NCBI RefSeq assembly: GCF_003293845.1
Contig: NZ_QLST01000011.1
Span: 1 to 64,000 of the forward strand
Direction of reading: 5' to 3'
From: Flavobacterium tibetense
GTDB lineage: Bacteria > Bacteroidota > Bacteroidia > Flavobacteriales > Flavobacteriaceae
DNA length: 64,000 nucleotides
Positions 9,194 through 18,284 of the stretch are shown in pieces. The notes under the pieces were generated by a model. It was not told where the DNA came from. It ran no database searches and saw only the letters and a program-made list of their open reading frames with translations. Position 1 is the stretch's first letter. Every line of letters begins with the position of its first letter. A program made the translations under genes and the position numbers.

Positions 9194-10319
9194 TATTTAA
9201 AATGGTCTTATAAAATTTGAGCCAATGTAATGAAATTTCATCAGCTGAAAAATGATCTAATACATATTGTCTTCCGTTCTTTCCTAAATAGCTTCTTGTT
9301 GTAGCGTCTTCGGTTAAAAGTCGCATTTGATTGTAAAGTTGGTTTACGTTTTTAACTTCATGACGTAATCCTGTTGTATTTTCAATAATGGTTTCTGTTA
9401 AACCATATGTATCGCTGCAAATTATGGGTAACTCTAATAAAGAAGCTTCTATTACGCTGGTTCCGAAACCTTCTCTATAACTTGGTAAGCAAAACACATC
9501 AGCGGCTTGTAAAACTTCCTGTGGTTTTGGAGTGGGTCCAAAGTAAATGATATTATCAATTTGAGTTTTACGAATTTGCTCTTGCATATGTTCTTCATCA
9601 AATCCGATTAAAAGCAATTTCACATTCGGAAAATCAGCACTTAACATCTGGAATGCTTTGGCTAAATCCAAAATACCTTTATCGGTATTCATTCTCCCAA
9701 GAAAAGCAAATACAATATCATTATGTTGGAAGTTCAGTTGAGCACGATACAAATTTCTAATTGCTGAAGAAGGATTGAACTTTTGCACATCTACTCCACT
9801 TATGGAACCTTTTCCTAAAACTTTAGAATTTTTATCGGTGATAATTTTATTGGCAATTAAAAATTGACGTTGCGACTGACCATCGACCAAAACATGAGTC
9901 GTAAAAAAAACTAATAATCGATCTAAAAACTTTAAAAATTGCTTTTTAAAACCTAGTTGCGTATGCCAAACTTGTCCGGTAAAAATATGAATTCGAATTG
10001 GAATTCTAGACAACCAAGCAGCAGTCATAGCTAACAAACCCGCTTTTGGCGTAACAGAATGAACCACATGAAACGACTCTTTTCTGAAGAAGAAAAACAA
10101 CTGAATCAAAGCCAATAAATCTTTAATTGGATGAATGCTTCTTTGAATTGCAATATGTTTGGTATTTTTTACAAATGGAATTTCAAAATCAGCCTGTGTT
10201 TCAAAATTAGCTACCAAAGTAATATCAAACTCTTTTGAAAGGTATTCAAAATGTTTCAATAAAAATGCTTGGGCAGTAATAGGTGCCGAAACTACAAAAC
10301 AGATTTTTTTCATTAACAC
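9186..10319 (-). CDS. family 4-type glycosyltransferase
   Basis: This 377-residue GT-B glycosyltransferase has an N-terminal acceptor-side domain and a C-terminal donor domain. [20 protein letters not shown] and [20 protein letters not shown] carry the family 4 signatures, including the two spaced Glu residues. It should add one sugar to the undecaprenyl-linked repeat unit at the inner membrane. The Met at 10313 (MKKICFVV) is an alternative start. Its end overlaps the PglC-PglD gene by 8 bp and its start overlaps the preceding glycosyltransferase gene by 7 bp. It may act directly after the initiating transferase; the sugars involved cannot be read from the sequence. Confidence 0.92.
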   Translation of the reverse strand: MLMKKICFVVSAPITAQAFLLKHFEYLSKEFDITLVANFETQADFEIPFVKNTKHIAIQRSIHPIKDLLALIQLFFFFRKESFHVVHSVTPKAGLLAMTAAWLSRIPIRIHIFTGQVWHTQLGFKKQFLKFLDRLLVFFTTHVLVDGQSQRQFLIANKIITDKNSKVLGKGSISGVDVQKFNPSSAIRNLYRAQLNFQHNDIVFAFLGRMNTDKGILDLAKAFQMLSADFPNVKLLLIGFDEEHMQEQIRKTQIDNIIYFGPTPKPQEVLQAADVFCLPSYREGFGTSVIEASLLELPIICSDTYGLTETIIENTTGLRHEVKNVNQLYNQMRLLTEDATTRSYLGKNGRQYVLDHFSADEISLHWLKFYKTILNNV

Positions 10320-11293
10320 TTGTTCTTCAAAAATTGATATAAAGGTAAAACTATTTTTAATAGTACGAGTTGCTGCAAAAATATGATTCGAAATAGATTT
10401 TTAGAACGATCAAACAGTAGATGATTGACAAAAAATAACTTTTTGGTTTTTAAATCTTCTATTTTTGAATGAATGGTTTTATAATCTGAGTGGTTCTTAA
10501 TCATTTGAACGATTAAAGTCGCGGTTAAAAAGCCCAAACGCTCTTTGAAAAAAGCGTGCTGATTCGAAGATTTCAAGTACATTTTATTGGTAATAACCAT
10601 TACGCGTTCAATGTCATTTTGCATTTTCTCTTTTTTGGACAAACTAACATTTCGAGTAATGGAATTAGGCGATTGCAAAAATTGTCCAACGATGGTTTCC
10701 ACTGCTAACATTCGCTTGGCATGAAGAAAAACTCGGGTATTGAATTCGAAATCTTCGATATAAAGTTGCTCTTCAAAGAAAAGTTGGTTCTCTTTTAAAA
10801 ATTCCGTCTTATACAATTTATTACAAGCCGAATTGGCATAACGAACTTTTTGATAATAGTCCATACCATCAAGCACTAAGGAATTGGAAGAATTAGAAAG
10901 TGTATAACAAATAGTTCCATTTTCTAAAACGCCTTGAGCCCCAAATTCCAAAACATCAAGTTGGTTAGCAATAGCTTGATTTACAATTTGATTTAAAGTA
11001 TTGGGAACCAAGTAATCATCGGCATCTAAAAAAAGTAAAAAAGTGCCTTTTGCATGTGAAATTCCCGTATTTCTGGCACCACCAAGTCCCTTGTTTTTTT
11101 GGGATATAATTTTGAGATTAGCCACCTCATGAAAATGTGATTGTATGATTTTAACACTATCATCAGGCGATGCATCATCCACAATAATAATTTCATAAAC
11201 TGACGATTCCAAATCATTTTGAATAACGGAGTTAATGCAACGAATTACATACTCTTCAACATTATAAACCGGTATGATGACGCTTAATTTCAT
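10313..11293 (-). CDS. family 2 glycosyltransferase
   Basis: This 326-residue GT-A protein begins with the typical family 2 start MKLSVIIPVYNVEEYVIRCI. It then shows IIVDDASPDDS, GLGGARNTG and the metal-binding LDADDYLVP. The C-terminal part has an amphipathic, membrane-associated character. It is one of four glycosyltransferases in the cluster expected to build the repeat unit on the cytoplasmic face. Donor and acceptor are unknown. Confidence 0.93.
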   Translation of the reverse strand: MKLSVIIPVYNVEEYVIRCINSVIQNDLESSVYEIIIVDDASPDDSVKIIQSHFHEVANLKIISQKNKGLGGARNTGISHAKGTFLLFLDADDYLVPNTLNQIVNQAIANQLDVLEFGAQGVLENGTICYTLSNSSNSLVLDGMDYYQKVRYANSACNKLYKTEFLKENQLFFEEQLYIEDFEFNTRVFLHAKRMLAVETIVGQFLQSPNSITRNVSLSKKEKMQNDIERVMVITNKMYLKSSNQHAFFKERLGFLTATLIVQMIKNHSDYKTIHSKIEDLKTKKLFFVNHLLFDRSKNLFRIIFLQQLVLLKIVLPLYQFLKNKC

Positions 11294-11294
11294 T

Positions 11295-12386
11295 TTACTT
11301 TACTAGTATTACGTTAAAAATATAAGTAAACATGAAATACAACAATAATATGGAACTAACCATTCGATGGTGTTGCTTAAAAAGTTGTTCTTTAAGTATT
11401 GGGTAAAAAATTATTAGTGCCAACATGAACCATGATAAATAAGCAAAACGGTTGGTGAAGTTAGCGCGAATAACTAAAATCCAAAACGCATTAGCAATCA
11501 GGTACATGTTAAATAGTTGTTCATATGTAGCATCTAAAAACTTCTTTTTATAAATATAATACCAGCCTGCAAAAACCCCTGTAGCACTATACAATAAAAA
11601 GTCCCAACGGAAACCCGTTTTGGTAATTGCTTCATCAATTTCATCGGTAAAATATTGTTCAAATCTTCGATCATTCACTCCTAATGCCTCTAAATATTCA
11701 ACAAAAAAGTTCCCCACAACTAAGGAAACTACAATTGAAAACCCCCATAGGAATAAATACGTTTGTGATTTATTATAAATAGAAGAAACTATAAAAGCAA
11801 ACAAGGGTAATATCATTGTTTTATGTAACAATAATGAAATAAGCAGTAAAGTCCACAAAACGACTTTTTTGTCTTTAAAAGATAAAGCAAGTAAAAACAA
11901 AGAGGTTGCCAATCCGTTTCTAATTCCGTTAGTTCCGTATGCCCAAAAAGAAAAAGATACTATGAATGCAAAAAAAGCATAAAACCAATACGCTTTAAAC
12001 CATCGAACGCATAAAAGGTATAACGGCACAACATATAGTAAAGAACAAACGAAGAAAAATTGTCCTACGCTCATTACCTTGGCGCTAAACTCTAAAAACC
12101 AATAAAACCCAAAATCCTCTGTAACTTCTAACGGATTACCATCTACATAACGCTCAAAGGAATAAGCATACATGGTCATATCAACAAAGACACTATGAAT
12201 CGGTCTAAGCCCCATATAAAGCAATACGAACACTAATGATACATAACCAAAAACTTTTAAAAATCTTGTGTTTCTTATGTCATCAATCTCCAGAATAATA
12301 GCGTGTAGCAAAATCCCTATCAAAAAAACCAATAAAATTTGATAGTAAAAAAAAGTATAGTGCTCTATTGGTATGAAATCAAACAT
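11295..12386 (-). CDS. EpsG-family polysaccharide polymerase (Wzy role)
   Basis: This 363-residue integral membrane protein has about nine to ten predicted segments. EpsG-type features include the early segment YVSLVFVLLYMGLRPI, a following periplasmic stretch, and FWAYGTNGIRNGLATSLFLL, which resembles the conserved RN-containing motif of EpsG/Wzy proteins. It is the only polymerase candidate in the cluster and should link flipped repeat units on the periplasmic side. It lies 1 bp from the pyruvyl transferase gene before it. Confidence 0.85.
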   Translation of the reverse strand: MFDFIPIEHYTFFYYQILLVFLIGILLHAIILEIDDIRNTRFLKVFGYVSLVFVLLYMGLRPIHSVFVDMTMYAYSFERYVDGNPLEVTEDFGFYWFLEFSAKVMSVGQFFFVCSLLYVVPLYLLCVRWFKAYWFYAFFAFIVSFSFWAYGTNGIRNGLATSLFLLALSFKDKKVVLWTLLLISLLLHKTMILPLFAFIVSSIYNKSQTYLFLWGFSIVVSLVVGNFFVEYLEALGVNDRRFEQYFTDEIDEAITKTGFRWDFLLYSATGVFAGWYYIYKKKFLDATYEQLFNMYLIANAFWILVIRANFTNRFAYLSWFMLALIIFYPILKEQLFKQHHRMVSSILLLYFMFTYIFNVILVK

Positions 12387-13448
12387 TTAAGATAATAGCT
12401 GTTGTTTCAAAGGTAAATATTTTTCCATCAAATCTTTATATGCAGTTGTATTTGATGAATTTAAGGTTTCATAAGCTTCTCCTATACTTTTTAAATCGAA
12501 ATTCTTGATTAAAAGTATTGGTGCTTGCTCTTTAATCCATTCGTAGGAAGCGCTAATTTTATGGTTGTTGTTCAAAAAAACCAAACAAGGCGTATTGGTA
12601 ATGTAGGCAAAAATCATTCCGTGTAATCTATCTGTAATTACAAGTTCTGAAGATTTGTATTGCTTCCAAATGTTATTTAATTCTTCGTCTAATTGTTGCT
12701 CAGACAAATTCCCCTTATTAATATGAGTATCATAAAATGAAACATTAGAAAAAGTTTGTTTGGCCCAATTAATTAACGATTCATTCTGCTCAGAAGTTAA
12801 TAATTTTTCATCATCTGCTCGTAAACTTAATGTAACGCCATTGCGTTTCATTTGAGGTTGCGATTGATCTAAACTCAACACAATATCGGGTGTTAAAAAC
12901 ACTTCGACTTTTGGAAAATGACGTTGCATTAATTCAAACGATTGCTGTTCTCTAACAAAAAAACTCAAGTTAGAATGTTCACTATACACAGAAATTGCTT
13001 TTTCTAAACTTTTTTTCCCTTTAGGAGAATTAGAAAAATCAAAAGTTTGTGGAAAAGAAATAATCTTATTGTTTGGAAAAGACGCAATAACTAACTGGCG
13101 TAATGCTTCAATTTGATTGTACAAATCTCCGAAGTTACCACCTCCAACAATGGTAATACAATCTGATACATTCAAAATAGATTTCACAAAGATGATTCCT
13201 TCAATTGTTTTATTTATTGGAATAAGAACTACTTTATGATTGGGTAATGTGTTTTGAATAAATTTTTCTTGGGCATAAGTAATAGCCACATCGCCGAGAT
13301 TGCTATAATTAGCCGCTAAAAAAATAAAAACTTTGGAGTCTTCTTTTTTTAGGCCTTGAGACGAGAAAAAGTTCACGCTTTTAAACTTTTGCAAAAAAAG
13401 AAGTATTCTAATTTTAAAATGGTAAGGAATGTATTTCTTTAAAAACAT
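12387..13448 (-). CDS. polysaccharide pyruvyl transferase family protein
   Basis: This 353-residue protein matches the polysaccharide pyruvyl transferase family (CsaB/WcaK-like, GT-B-like fold). Visible motifs are NLGDVAITYAQEKFI, ITIVGGGNFGDLY, VLSLDQSQPQMKRNGVTLSLR and ITDRLHGMIFAYI. Family members add a pyruvate ketal from phosphoenolpyruvate to a sugar, which introduces a negative charge. Context supports a role in decorating the repeat unit before export. Some family members serve other transfer reactions, so the ketal is inferred. Confidence 0.88.
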   Translation of the reverse strand: MFLKKYIPYHFKIRILLFLQKFKSVNFFSSQGLKKEDSKVFIFLAANYSNLGDVAITYAQEKFIQNTLPNHKVVLIPINKTIEGIIFVKSILNVSDCITIVGGGNFGDLYNQIEALRQLVIASFPNNKIISFPQTFDFSNSPKGKKSLEKAISVYSEHSNLSFFVREQQSFELMQRHFPKVEVFLTPDIVLSLDQSQPQMKRNGVTLSLRADDEKLLTSEQNESLINWAKQTFSNVSFYDTHINKGNLSEQQLDEELNNIWKQYKSSELVITDRLHGMIFAYITNTPCLVFLNNNHKISASYEWIKEQAPILLIKNFDLKSIGEAYETLNSSNTTAYKDLMEKYLPLKQQLLS

Positions 13449-14450
13449 TTATTTGATGATTTTTAAAATCAAATACAAAAGTAAAGCTCTTTTTTGTGAA
13501 ATAATAGTTTTATAAATAGAATCAATTTTACTATTTGGTTTGTAAAACGGTATTAATCGTTGTGTTTCGGGATGTACAATCATAGCTTTTAAATGATTGT
13601 ATTTTTGTTTTTCGGTTAAATCATTTTTAAATGCAAACAAATTATTAGCACAATATCGGATTCCTAACAATAAACTACTAGCAAGTAATTCGTTATAATG
13701 ATCAATTTCCCACTTTTTAAATAACTTTTTTAAACTTTCATTTTTTTTCAAATACAAGTCAAATGAATTGGCATGAAATGTTTTTATCAATGTTGTTATG
13801 GGTCGGTTTGCGTAATGATACAGCGGTTTATTTATAAAATGAATGCTATTTACTGAAGAAAAAACAGATGCGTTAAACAAAATATCTTCAACAAGAGAGA
13901 CTCCTTTTTCAAACTTAATGGTATGTTGCTTTAAAAAATTAGTAGCATAAAATTTATTCCAAGCATAACCTAACAATCCTATGGTGTTATTGGTTACTGA
14001 TTCATTTCTATTTTCATGATTGACTACTTCACTTTCATGAATAATGGGTTTTGATGAAATAAGATTTCCATTTTTATCTTCGGTGTCTAAAAAATAGCCA
14101 AAAACAACAACATTTGCATTTTCTTTCTCTATTTTATCAATACACAAAGTCAACAAATTAGGTTCAATCCAATCATCGCTATCCATAAAATACACATAAT
14201 CGCCTTGTACTCTTTCTAATCCAAAATTACGAGCGTCAGACAAACCCCCATTTTCTTTATGAAAGATTTTCAATCGGGAATCGGAAGCGTATTTTTCAAT
14301 CTTTTGAATGCTGTTATCTTTGGTTCCATCATTAATGATTAACAATTCAAAATTTACATAGGTCTGTTTTAGAACACTCAAAACCGCCTTTTCAATGTAA
14401 TTTTCCACATTGTAAACGGGCAAAATAATGGATATTAATTTCGTGCTCAT
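13449..14450 (-). CDS. family 2 glycosyltransferase
   Basis: This 333-residue GT-A enzyme begins with SIILPVYNVENYIEKAVLSV, followed by LLIINDGTKDNS, GGLSDARNFGLE and the DxD-type MDSDDWIEPNLL. The C terminus is rich in basic and hydrophobic residues, suggesting membrane attachment. It abuts the neighbouring genes without a gap and should be translated as part of the polysaccharide operon. Sugar specificity is not readable. Confidence 0.93.
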   Translation of the reverse strand: MSTKLISIILPVYNVENYIEKAVLSVLKQTYVNFELLIINDGTKDNSIQKIEKYASDSRLKIFHKENGGLSDARNFGLERVQGDYVYFMDSDDWIEPNLLTLCIDKIEKENANVVVFGYFLDTEDKNGNLISSKPIIHESEVVNHENRNESVTNNTIGLLGYAWNKFYATNFLKQHTIKFEKGVSLVEDILFNASVFSSVNSIHFINKPLYHYANRPITTLIKTFHANSFDLYLKKNESLKKLFKKWEIDHYNELLASSLLLGIRYCANNLFAFKNDLTEKQKYNHLKAMIVHPETQRLIPFYKPNSKIDSIYKTIISQKRALLLYLILKIIK

Positions 14451-14452
14451 GA

Positions 14453-15571
14453 TTAAATTGTATCAAATAAATGTTCTACTTTAGCTGTAGCATTTAAATT
14501 TACAAAAAAATCTCTCCTTTCAATAGCCTTAATTTTTAATTGCTTGAGCTTTTCTTCAGAACTTAATATTTCTAGAAGTTTATCAAATAAATCCTCTTCA
14601 CAGTTTTCTGTTATTATTCCATATTTTCCTTCATCTAGTATCTCACTCATACCAGAACAATCTGTAGTTAAAACAGGTATCTCTAACAATAAAGCCTCAA
14701 TAATTGCGGTGTTGTATCCTTCATTGTACGAGGAACACACATACAAATCAGCTTGTTTTAAAATAGCATAAGGGTTTTCTTGGAAGCCCAATAAAACAAC
14801 ATTATTTTGCAACTGATTTTCAGCAATAAATTGCTGTAATTTATTCCTTTGAATTCCATCTCCCAGAATATACATTTTAAAATTCAATCCTTCATTCTTT
14901 AACTTTACAACAACACGCAACAATCGATCGTAACCTTTCATTTCAACCAATCGACCAATGCTAACTAAGTTAAAAAAATCTTTAGAAAACACTATATCAG
15001 TATTTCTACCAGCACTTTCTTCTATCAAACCAATATCAAAAGTATTTTCAATTACTTGAACTTTATTTTCATCTAATTCAGGAACAGCATTCAAAATAGC
15101 TTGTTTGGCTAAAGAAGAAACACATATAATTGCATCAAAAACTAGATACGCACTTTTCATTTCTTTATAATTCTTGAATGTCCTAGACAATAATTCTGGA
15201 CTTGCATTAAGATGTAACCAAGAAATTTTTTTTGTGTTCGAGGGAAAAGCAGATGCAATTCGCGTTGGCACATGTTCAAGATAGGCAACAATAATATCAT
15301 ACTGCTCTTTTTTAGCAATCCATCTAGCTAATAAAACAGGGGGGATGAATTTTTGTAAAACAGAATAGCCTCTGAAAACTTTTTTAAACCAACTGAATTG
15401 CTTAATTCTAGGTTTTAATTTTTTCCTGTTAACTCCTTCTTCAAAAATAGTAAATAAGGTGATATCATACTTTTCTTCAGACAAAGAATTTAATAAGTCA
15501 ACTAGCACTTTTTCAGCACCTCCACCTTTTAAATCGGGATGAATGAATAATATTTTTTTTAACGCATCCAT
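14453..15571 (-). CDS. family 4 glycosyltransferase
   Basis: This 372-residue GT-B enzyme has the N-terminal motif FIHPDLKGGGAEKVLVDLLN, typical of family 4 transferases. Its donor-site region includes LVSIGRLVEMKGYDRLLRVV and SSYNEGYNTAIIEALLLEIP. It overlaps the end of the flippase gene by 13 bp, a sign of translational coupling. It probably adds an inner or middle residue of the repeat unit. Confidence 0.93.
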   Translation of the reverse strand: MDALKKILFIHPDLKGGGAEKVLVDLLNSLSEEKYDITLFTIFEEGVNRKKLKPRIKQFSWFKKVFRGYSVLQKFIPPVLLARWIAKKEQYDIIVAYLEHVPTRIASAFPSNTKKISWLHLNASPELLSRTFKNYKEMKSAYLVFDAIICVSSLAKQAILNAVPELDENKVQVIENTFDIGLIEESAGRNTDIVFSKDFFNLVSIGRLVEMKGYDRLLRVVVKLKNEGLNFKMYILGDGIQRNKLQQFIAENQLQNNVVLLGFQENPYAILKQADLYVCSSYNEGYNTAIIEALLLEIPVLTTDCSGMSEILDEGKYGIITENCEEDLFDKLLEILSSEEKLKQLKIKAIERRDFFVNLNATAKVEHLFDTI

Positions 15572-16965
15572 TTCTTCAAATAGTTATTGTAAAACAATTG
15601 CAATTCTGATAGTAACAAAAAACAACTTATTACTAGTGACACTAAAGGTAGCCAAAAAATTCCGTAGGGTAACTCCAAAAACATTATCACAGATAAAACC
15701 ATGAAAATTCCGAATAAAACAAAAAATGTAGCAAATGGAAATACTATTTTAATATACTTTTTGGTCTCAAAAAATCGGAAAAGAAATAAGAAAAAATAAC
15801 CAAAAAATATAGCTATTGCTGCTCCAAACAATTCTAAAACTGGGATAAGAAAATACGAAAGTAATAATACAATTATCCCACTTATTAGGCTACTTAAAAA
15901 AATACTTTTTGTTTTTTTTGCACCTAAATAAATAGTTCCATAAAAACCACTCAATGCATTAAATAAGATAGCTAATAATAAAACCGAGGTGTAGCGCCAT
16001 GAATCATAAAACAGTACATCAACAAAATAGGTTAAAAACAACTGGTTAATACACAATAAGTTAACAGAAATTACAAATAAATATTTTATATACTTATTAA
16101 AAACATCACTATAATAATCATCTTTATCTTCTCTATTATAATTTTCAATTGCTTTTTCCTGCCAAGCCAAATAAAATACATTTACAATTAGCAAAACAAT
16201 AGTAGGAAACTTAAATGCAATGGCAAAAATACCATTTGAAGCCACTCCTAAAAAAAGAACAATTAAATAGCGATTTGCGGAAGATATTGCCCACCAAGAC
16301 AAACTATTTGGCACTAAAGGAATGGAATAACAGAGTAATTCTCTTGCTACTTGGAAACTATAATATTTACTATGAATATAGCTAAACACTTTATTTCTAA
16401 ACACAATAAATACCGTTGAAAAAAAAGCCGCAATAATATTAGAATAAAGTAATCCTTCTATTTTCTTATCGTAAAAAACCAAAAAAAGAATGGCAAAAAA
16501 TACATATATAAAAGTGTAAAAAACACTAGACAAAACGTATCCTTTATTATCTGCAATTGCTCTTTGAAATTGCTGAAATAGTAAAAAAAAAGATTGAAAC
16601 CCTAGTAAGAACAGAAGTTCTTTATAATATGCAAAGGAATAAAAACTTTGAAAAATTAAAATTACAACAATAGTAGTAAATACAGAAATCAGTAAAATAA
16701 AACTTGCCGTTGTTAAAACCTTCGATTTATTTTCAAGGTCATTATTCGCTATTAACCATCTTAAAACAGCATCAGTTAATTGTAACGTTACTAAAGGGGT
16801 TAATAAACCTAGTGTTGTTAAAAACAAATCAAAAATACCCACATCTTCTCTGGAAAGATAAAATGTAGTAAAAAAAACCAAAACAAAACTAAGTCCTTTT
16901 GAGGCTAAATTCCCAATGGAGTATAATAGCGTGTTTTTTAATAAACTATTTGATTTGGTTTCCAA
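15559..16965 (-). CDS. Wzx-type oligosaccharide flippase
   Basis: This 468-residue integral membrane protein has about 12-14 predicted segments and belongs to the polysaccharide biosynthesis (MATE/MVF) transporter fold. The N-terminal stretch SIGNLASKGLSFVLVFFTTF is typical of Wzx proteins, and SIPLVPNSLSWWAISSANRY is a second recognisable segment. It should flip the undecaprenyl-linked repeat unit to the periplasmic side. Together with the EpsG-like polymerase and the Wza/Wzc pairs it defines a Wzx/Wzy-dependent export route. Confidence 0.93.
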   Translation of the reverse strand: METKSNSLLKNTLLYSIGNLASKGLSFVLVFFTTFYLSREDVGIFDLFLTTLGLLTPLVTLQLTDAVLRWLIANNDLENKSKVLTTASFILLISVFTTIVVILIFQSFYSFAYYKELLFLLGFQSFFLLFQQFQRAIADNKGYVLSSVFYTFIYVFFAILFLVFYDKKIEGLLYSNIIAAFFSTVFIVFRNKVFSYIHSKYYSFQVARELLCYSIPLVPNSLSWWAISSANRYLIVLFLGVASNGIFAIAFKFPTIVLLIVNVFYLAWQEKAIENYNREDKDDYYSDVFNKYIKYLFVISVNLLCINQLFLTYFVDVLFYDSWRYTSVLLLAILFNALSGFYGTIYLGAKKTKSIFLSSLISGIIVLLLSYFLIPVLELFGAAIAIFFGYFFLFLFRFFETKKYIKIVFPFATFFVLFGIFMVLSVIMFLELPYGIFWLPLVSLVISCFLLLSELQLFYNNYLKKWMR

Positions 16966-16975
16966 AATTAGATTT

Positions 16976-18274
16976 TTACAACCTTCGGTCTACTTTCCCA
17001 GTAAGAAATCCCTTCACATCATAAACCACATTCGTTTCCTTTGTTAGCGCGGTTATGTCTAAACTGGCAAATGCTTTATGAGATACACCTAAAACAACAG
17101 CATCATATTTAACTTCTGATACAAGTTCAGCATGACACGTTAAACCATATTCATGTTTTACTTCTTCTGGATTTGCCCATGGATCATAAATAGTAACTTT
17201 GGTACTATATGCTTCAAGCGATTTTACTACATCTACAATTTTAGTATTTCTAACATCAGGACAATTTTCCTTAAATGTAAAACCTAACATAAGTACTTGA
17301 GCTCCATTAACTTTAATATTTTTACGAATCATCGTTTTAACCACTTCCGAAGCCACATATTCACCCATGCTATCATTCATGCGACGACCCGCCAAAATAA
17401 TTTCTGGATGGTAGCCAACTTCTAACGCTTTTTGAGCCAAATAATACGGATCCACTCCGATGCAATGTCCGCCTACTAAACCCGGTTTAAAAGGCAAAAA
17501 ATTCCATTTAGTCCCAGCCGCTGCTAAAACATCATGCGTGTTGATATCTAGAAGATTGAAAATTTTAGCCAATTCATTTACAAAAGCAATATTGATATCG
17601 CGTTGTGAATTTTCAATTACTTTAGCAGCTTCTGCTACTTTAATTGTTGGAGCTAAATGTGTTCCTGCTGTAATTATACTTTTATATAAAGCATCTACTT
17701 TTTGTCCAATTTCAGGTGTAGAACCTGCCGTTACTTTTAATATTTTTTCTACTGTGTGTTCTTTATCTCCCGGATTGATTCGCTCAGGAGAATAACCTGC
17801 AAAGAAATCGACGTTAAATTGCAATTCCGAAACGCGCTCCAACACAGGAACACAATCTTCTTCTGTTGCTCCAGGATAAACCGTAGATTCGTAAATGACA
17901 ATATCGCCTTTCTTCAACACTTTACCAACAGTTTCACTCGCTTTATAAAGAGGCGTTAAATCGGGTTTATTGTGTTTATCAACTGGTGTTGGAACCGTAA
18001 TAATATAATAATTGCAATCAGCTATATCAGCCAGTTGATTGGAACAATATAACCCCGAAACAGTTTCGACTCCGCTCAGCTTGACAGAAGCATCAACCAA
18101 AACTGATTTTAGTAAATCTTCTTCCACTTCTAACGTAACATCAGTTCCTTGATTTAATTCATTGATTCGCTGTTGGTTAATATCAAAACCAATAACTGGG
18201 TATTTTGTTGCAAACAATCTTGCTAATGGAAGCCCAACATAACCCAAACCTATTATTGCAATTTTTATACTCAT
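16976..18274 (-). CDS. WbpA/TviB-like UDP-N-acetylhexosamine 6-dehydrogenase
   Basis: This 432-residue protein of the UDP-glucose/GDP-mannose dehydrogenase family has the Rossmann motif IGLGYVGLPLA at the start, VPTPVDKHNKPDLTP near residue 95, and the catalytic Cys in VGGHCIGVDPYYLA. Its sequence type points to UDP-GlcNAc or UDP-GalNAc oxidation to the uronic acid. A WbpP-like epimerase two genes away supports this. Residues 63-71 (SVKLSGVET) are encoded by a copy of a short repeat that elsewhere is intergenic. They fall in the loop before the NPT-type motif, so the enzyme may tolerate the insertion. Confidence 0.93.
   Translation of the reverse strand: MSIKIAIIGLGYVGLPLARLFATKYPVIGFDINQQRINELNQGTDVTLEVEEDLLKSVLVDASVKLSGVETVSGLYCSNQLADIADCNYYIITVPTPVDKHNKPDLTPLYKASETVGKVLKKGDIVIYESTVYPGATEEDCVPVLERVSELQFNVDFFAGYSPERINPGDKEHTVEKILKVTAGSTPEIGQKVDALYKSIITAGTHLAPTIKVAEAAKVIENSQRDINIAFVNELAKIFNLLDINTHDVLAAAGTKWNFLPFKPGLVGGHCIGVDPYYLAQKALEVGYHPEIILAGRRMNDSMGEYVASEVVKTMIRKNIKVNGAQVLMLGFTFKENCPDVRNTKIVDVVKSLEAYSTKVTIYDPWANPEEVKHEYGLTCHAELVSEVKYDAVVLGVSHKAFASLDITALTKETNVVYDVKGFLTGKVDRRL
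18064..18086 (-). repeat. dispersed-repeat word inside the WbpA-like reading frame
   Basis: TTCGACTCCGCTCAGCTTGA at 18065-18084 on the plus strand belongs to a block that matches 63387-63408 at 19 of 22 positions. It adds no stop codon and is read as SVKLSGVET on the minus strand. Confidence 0.8.
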
Positions 18275-18284
18275 TATCTCTTAA

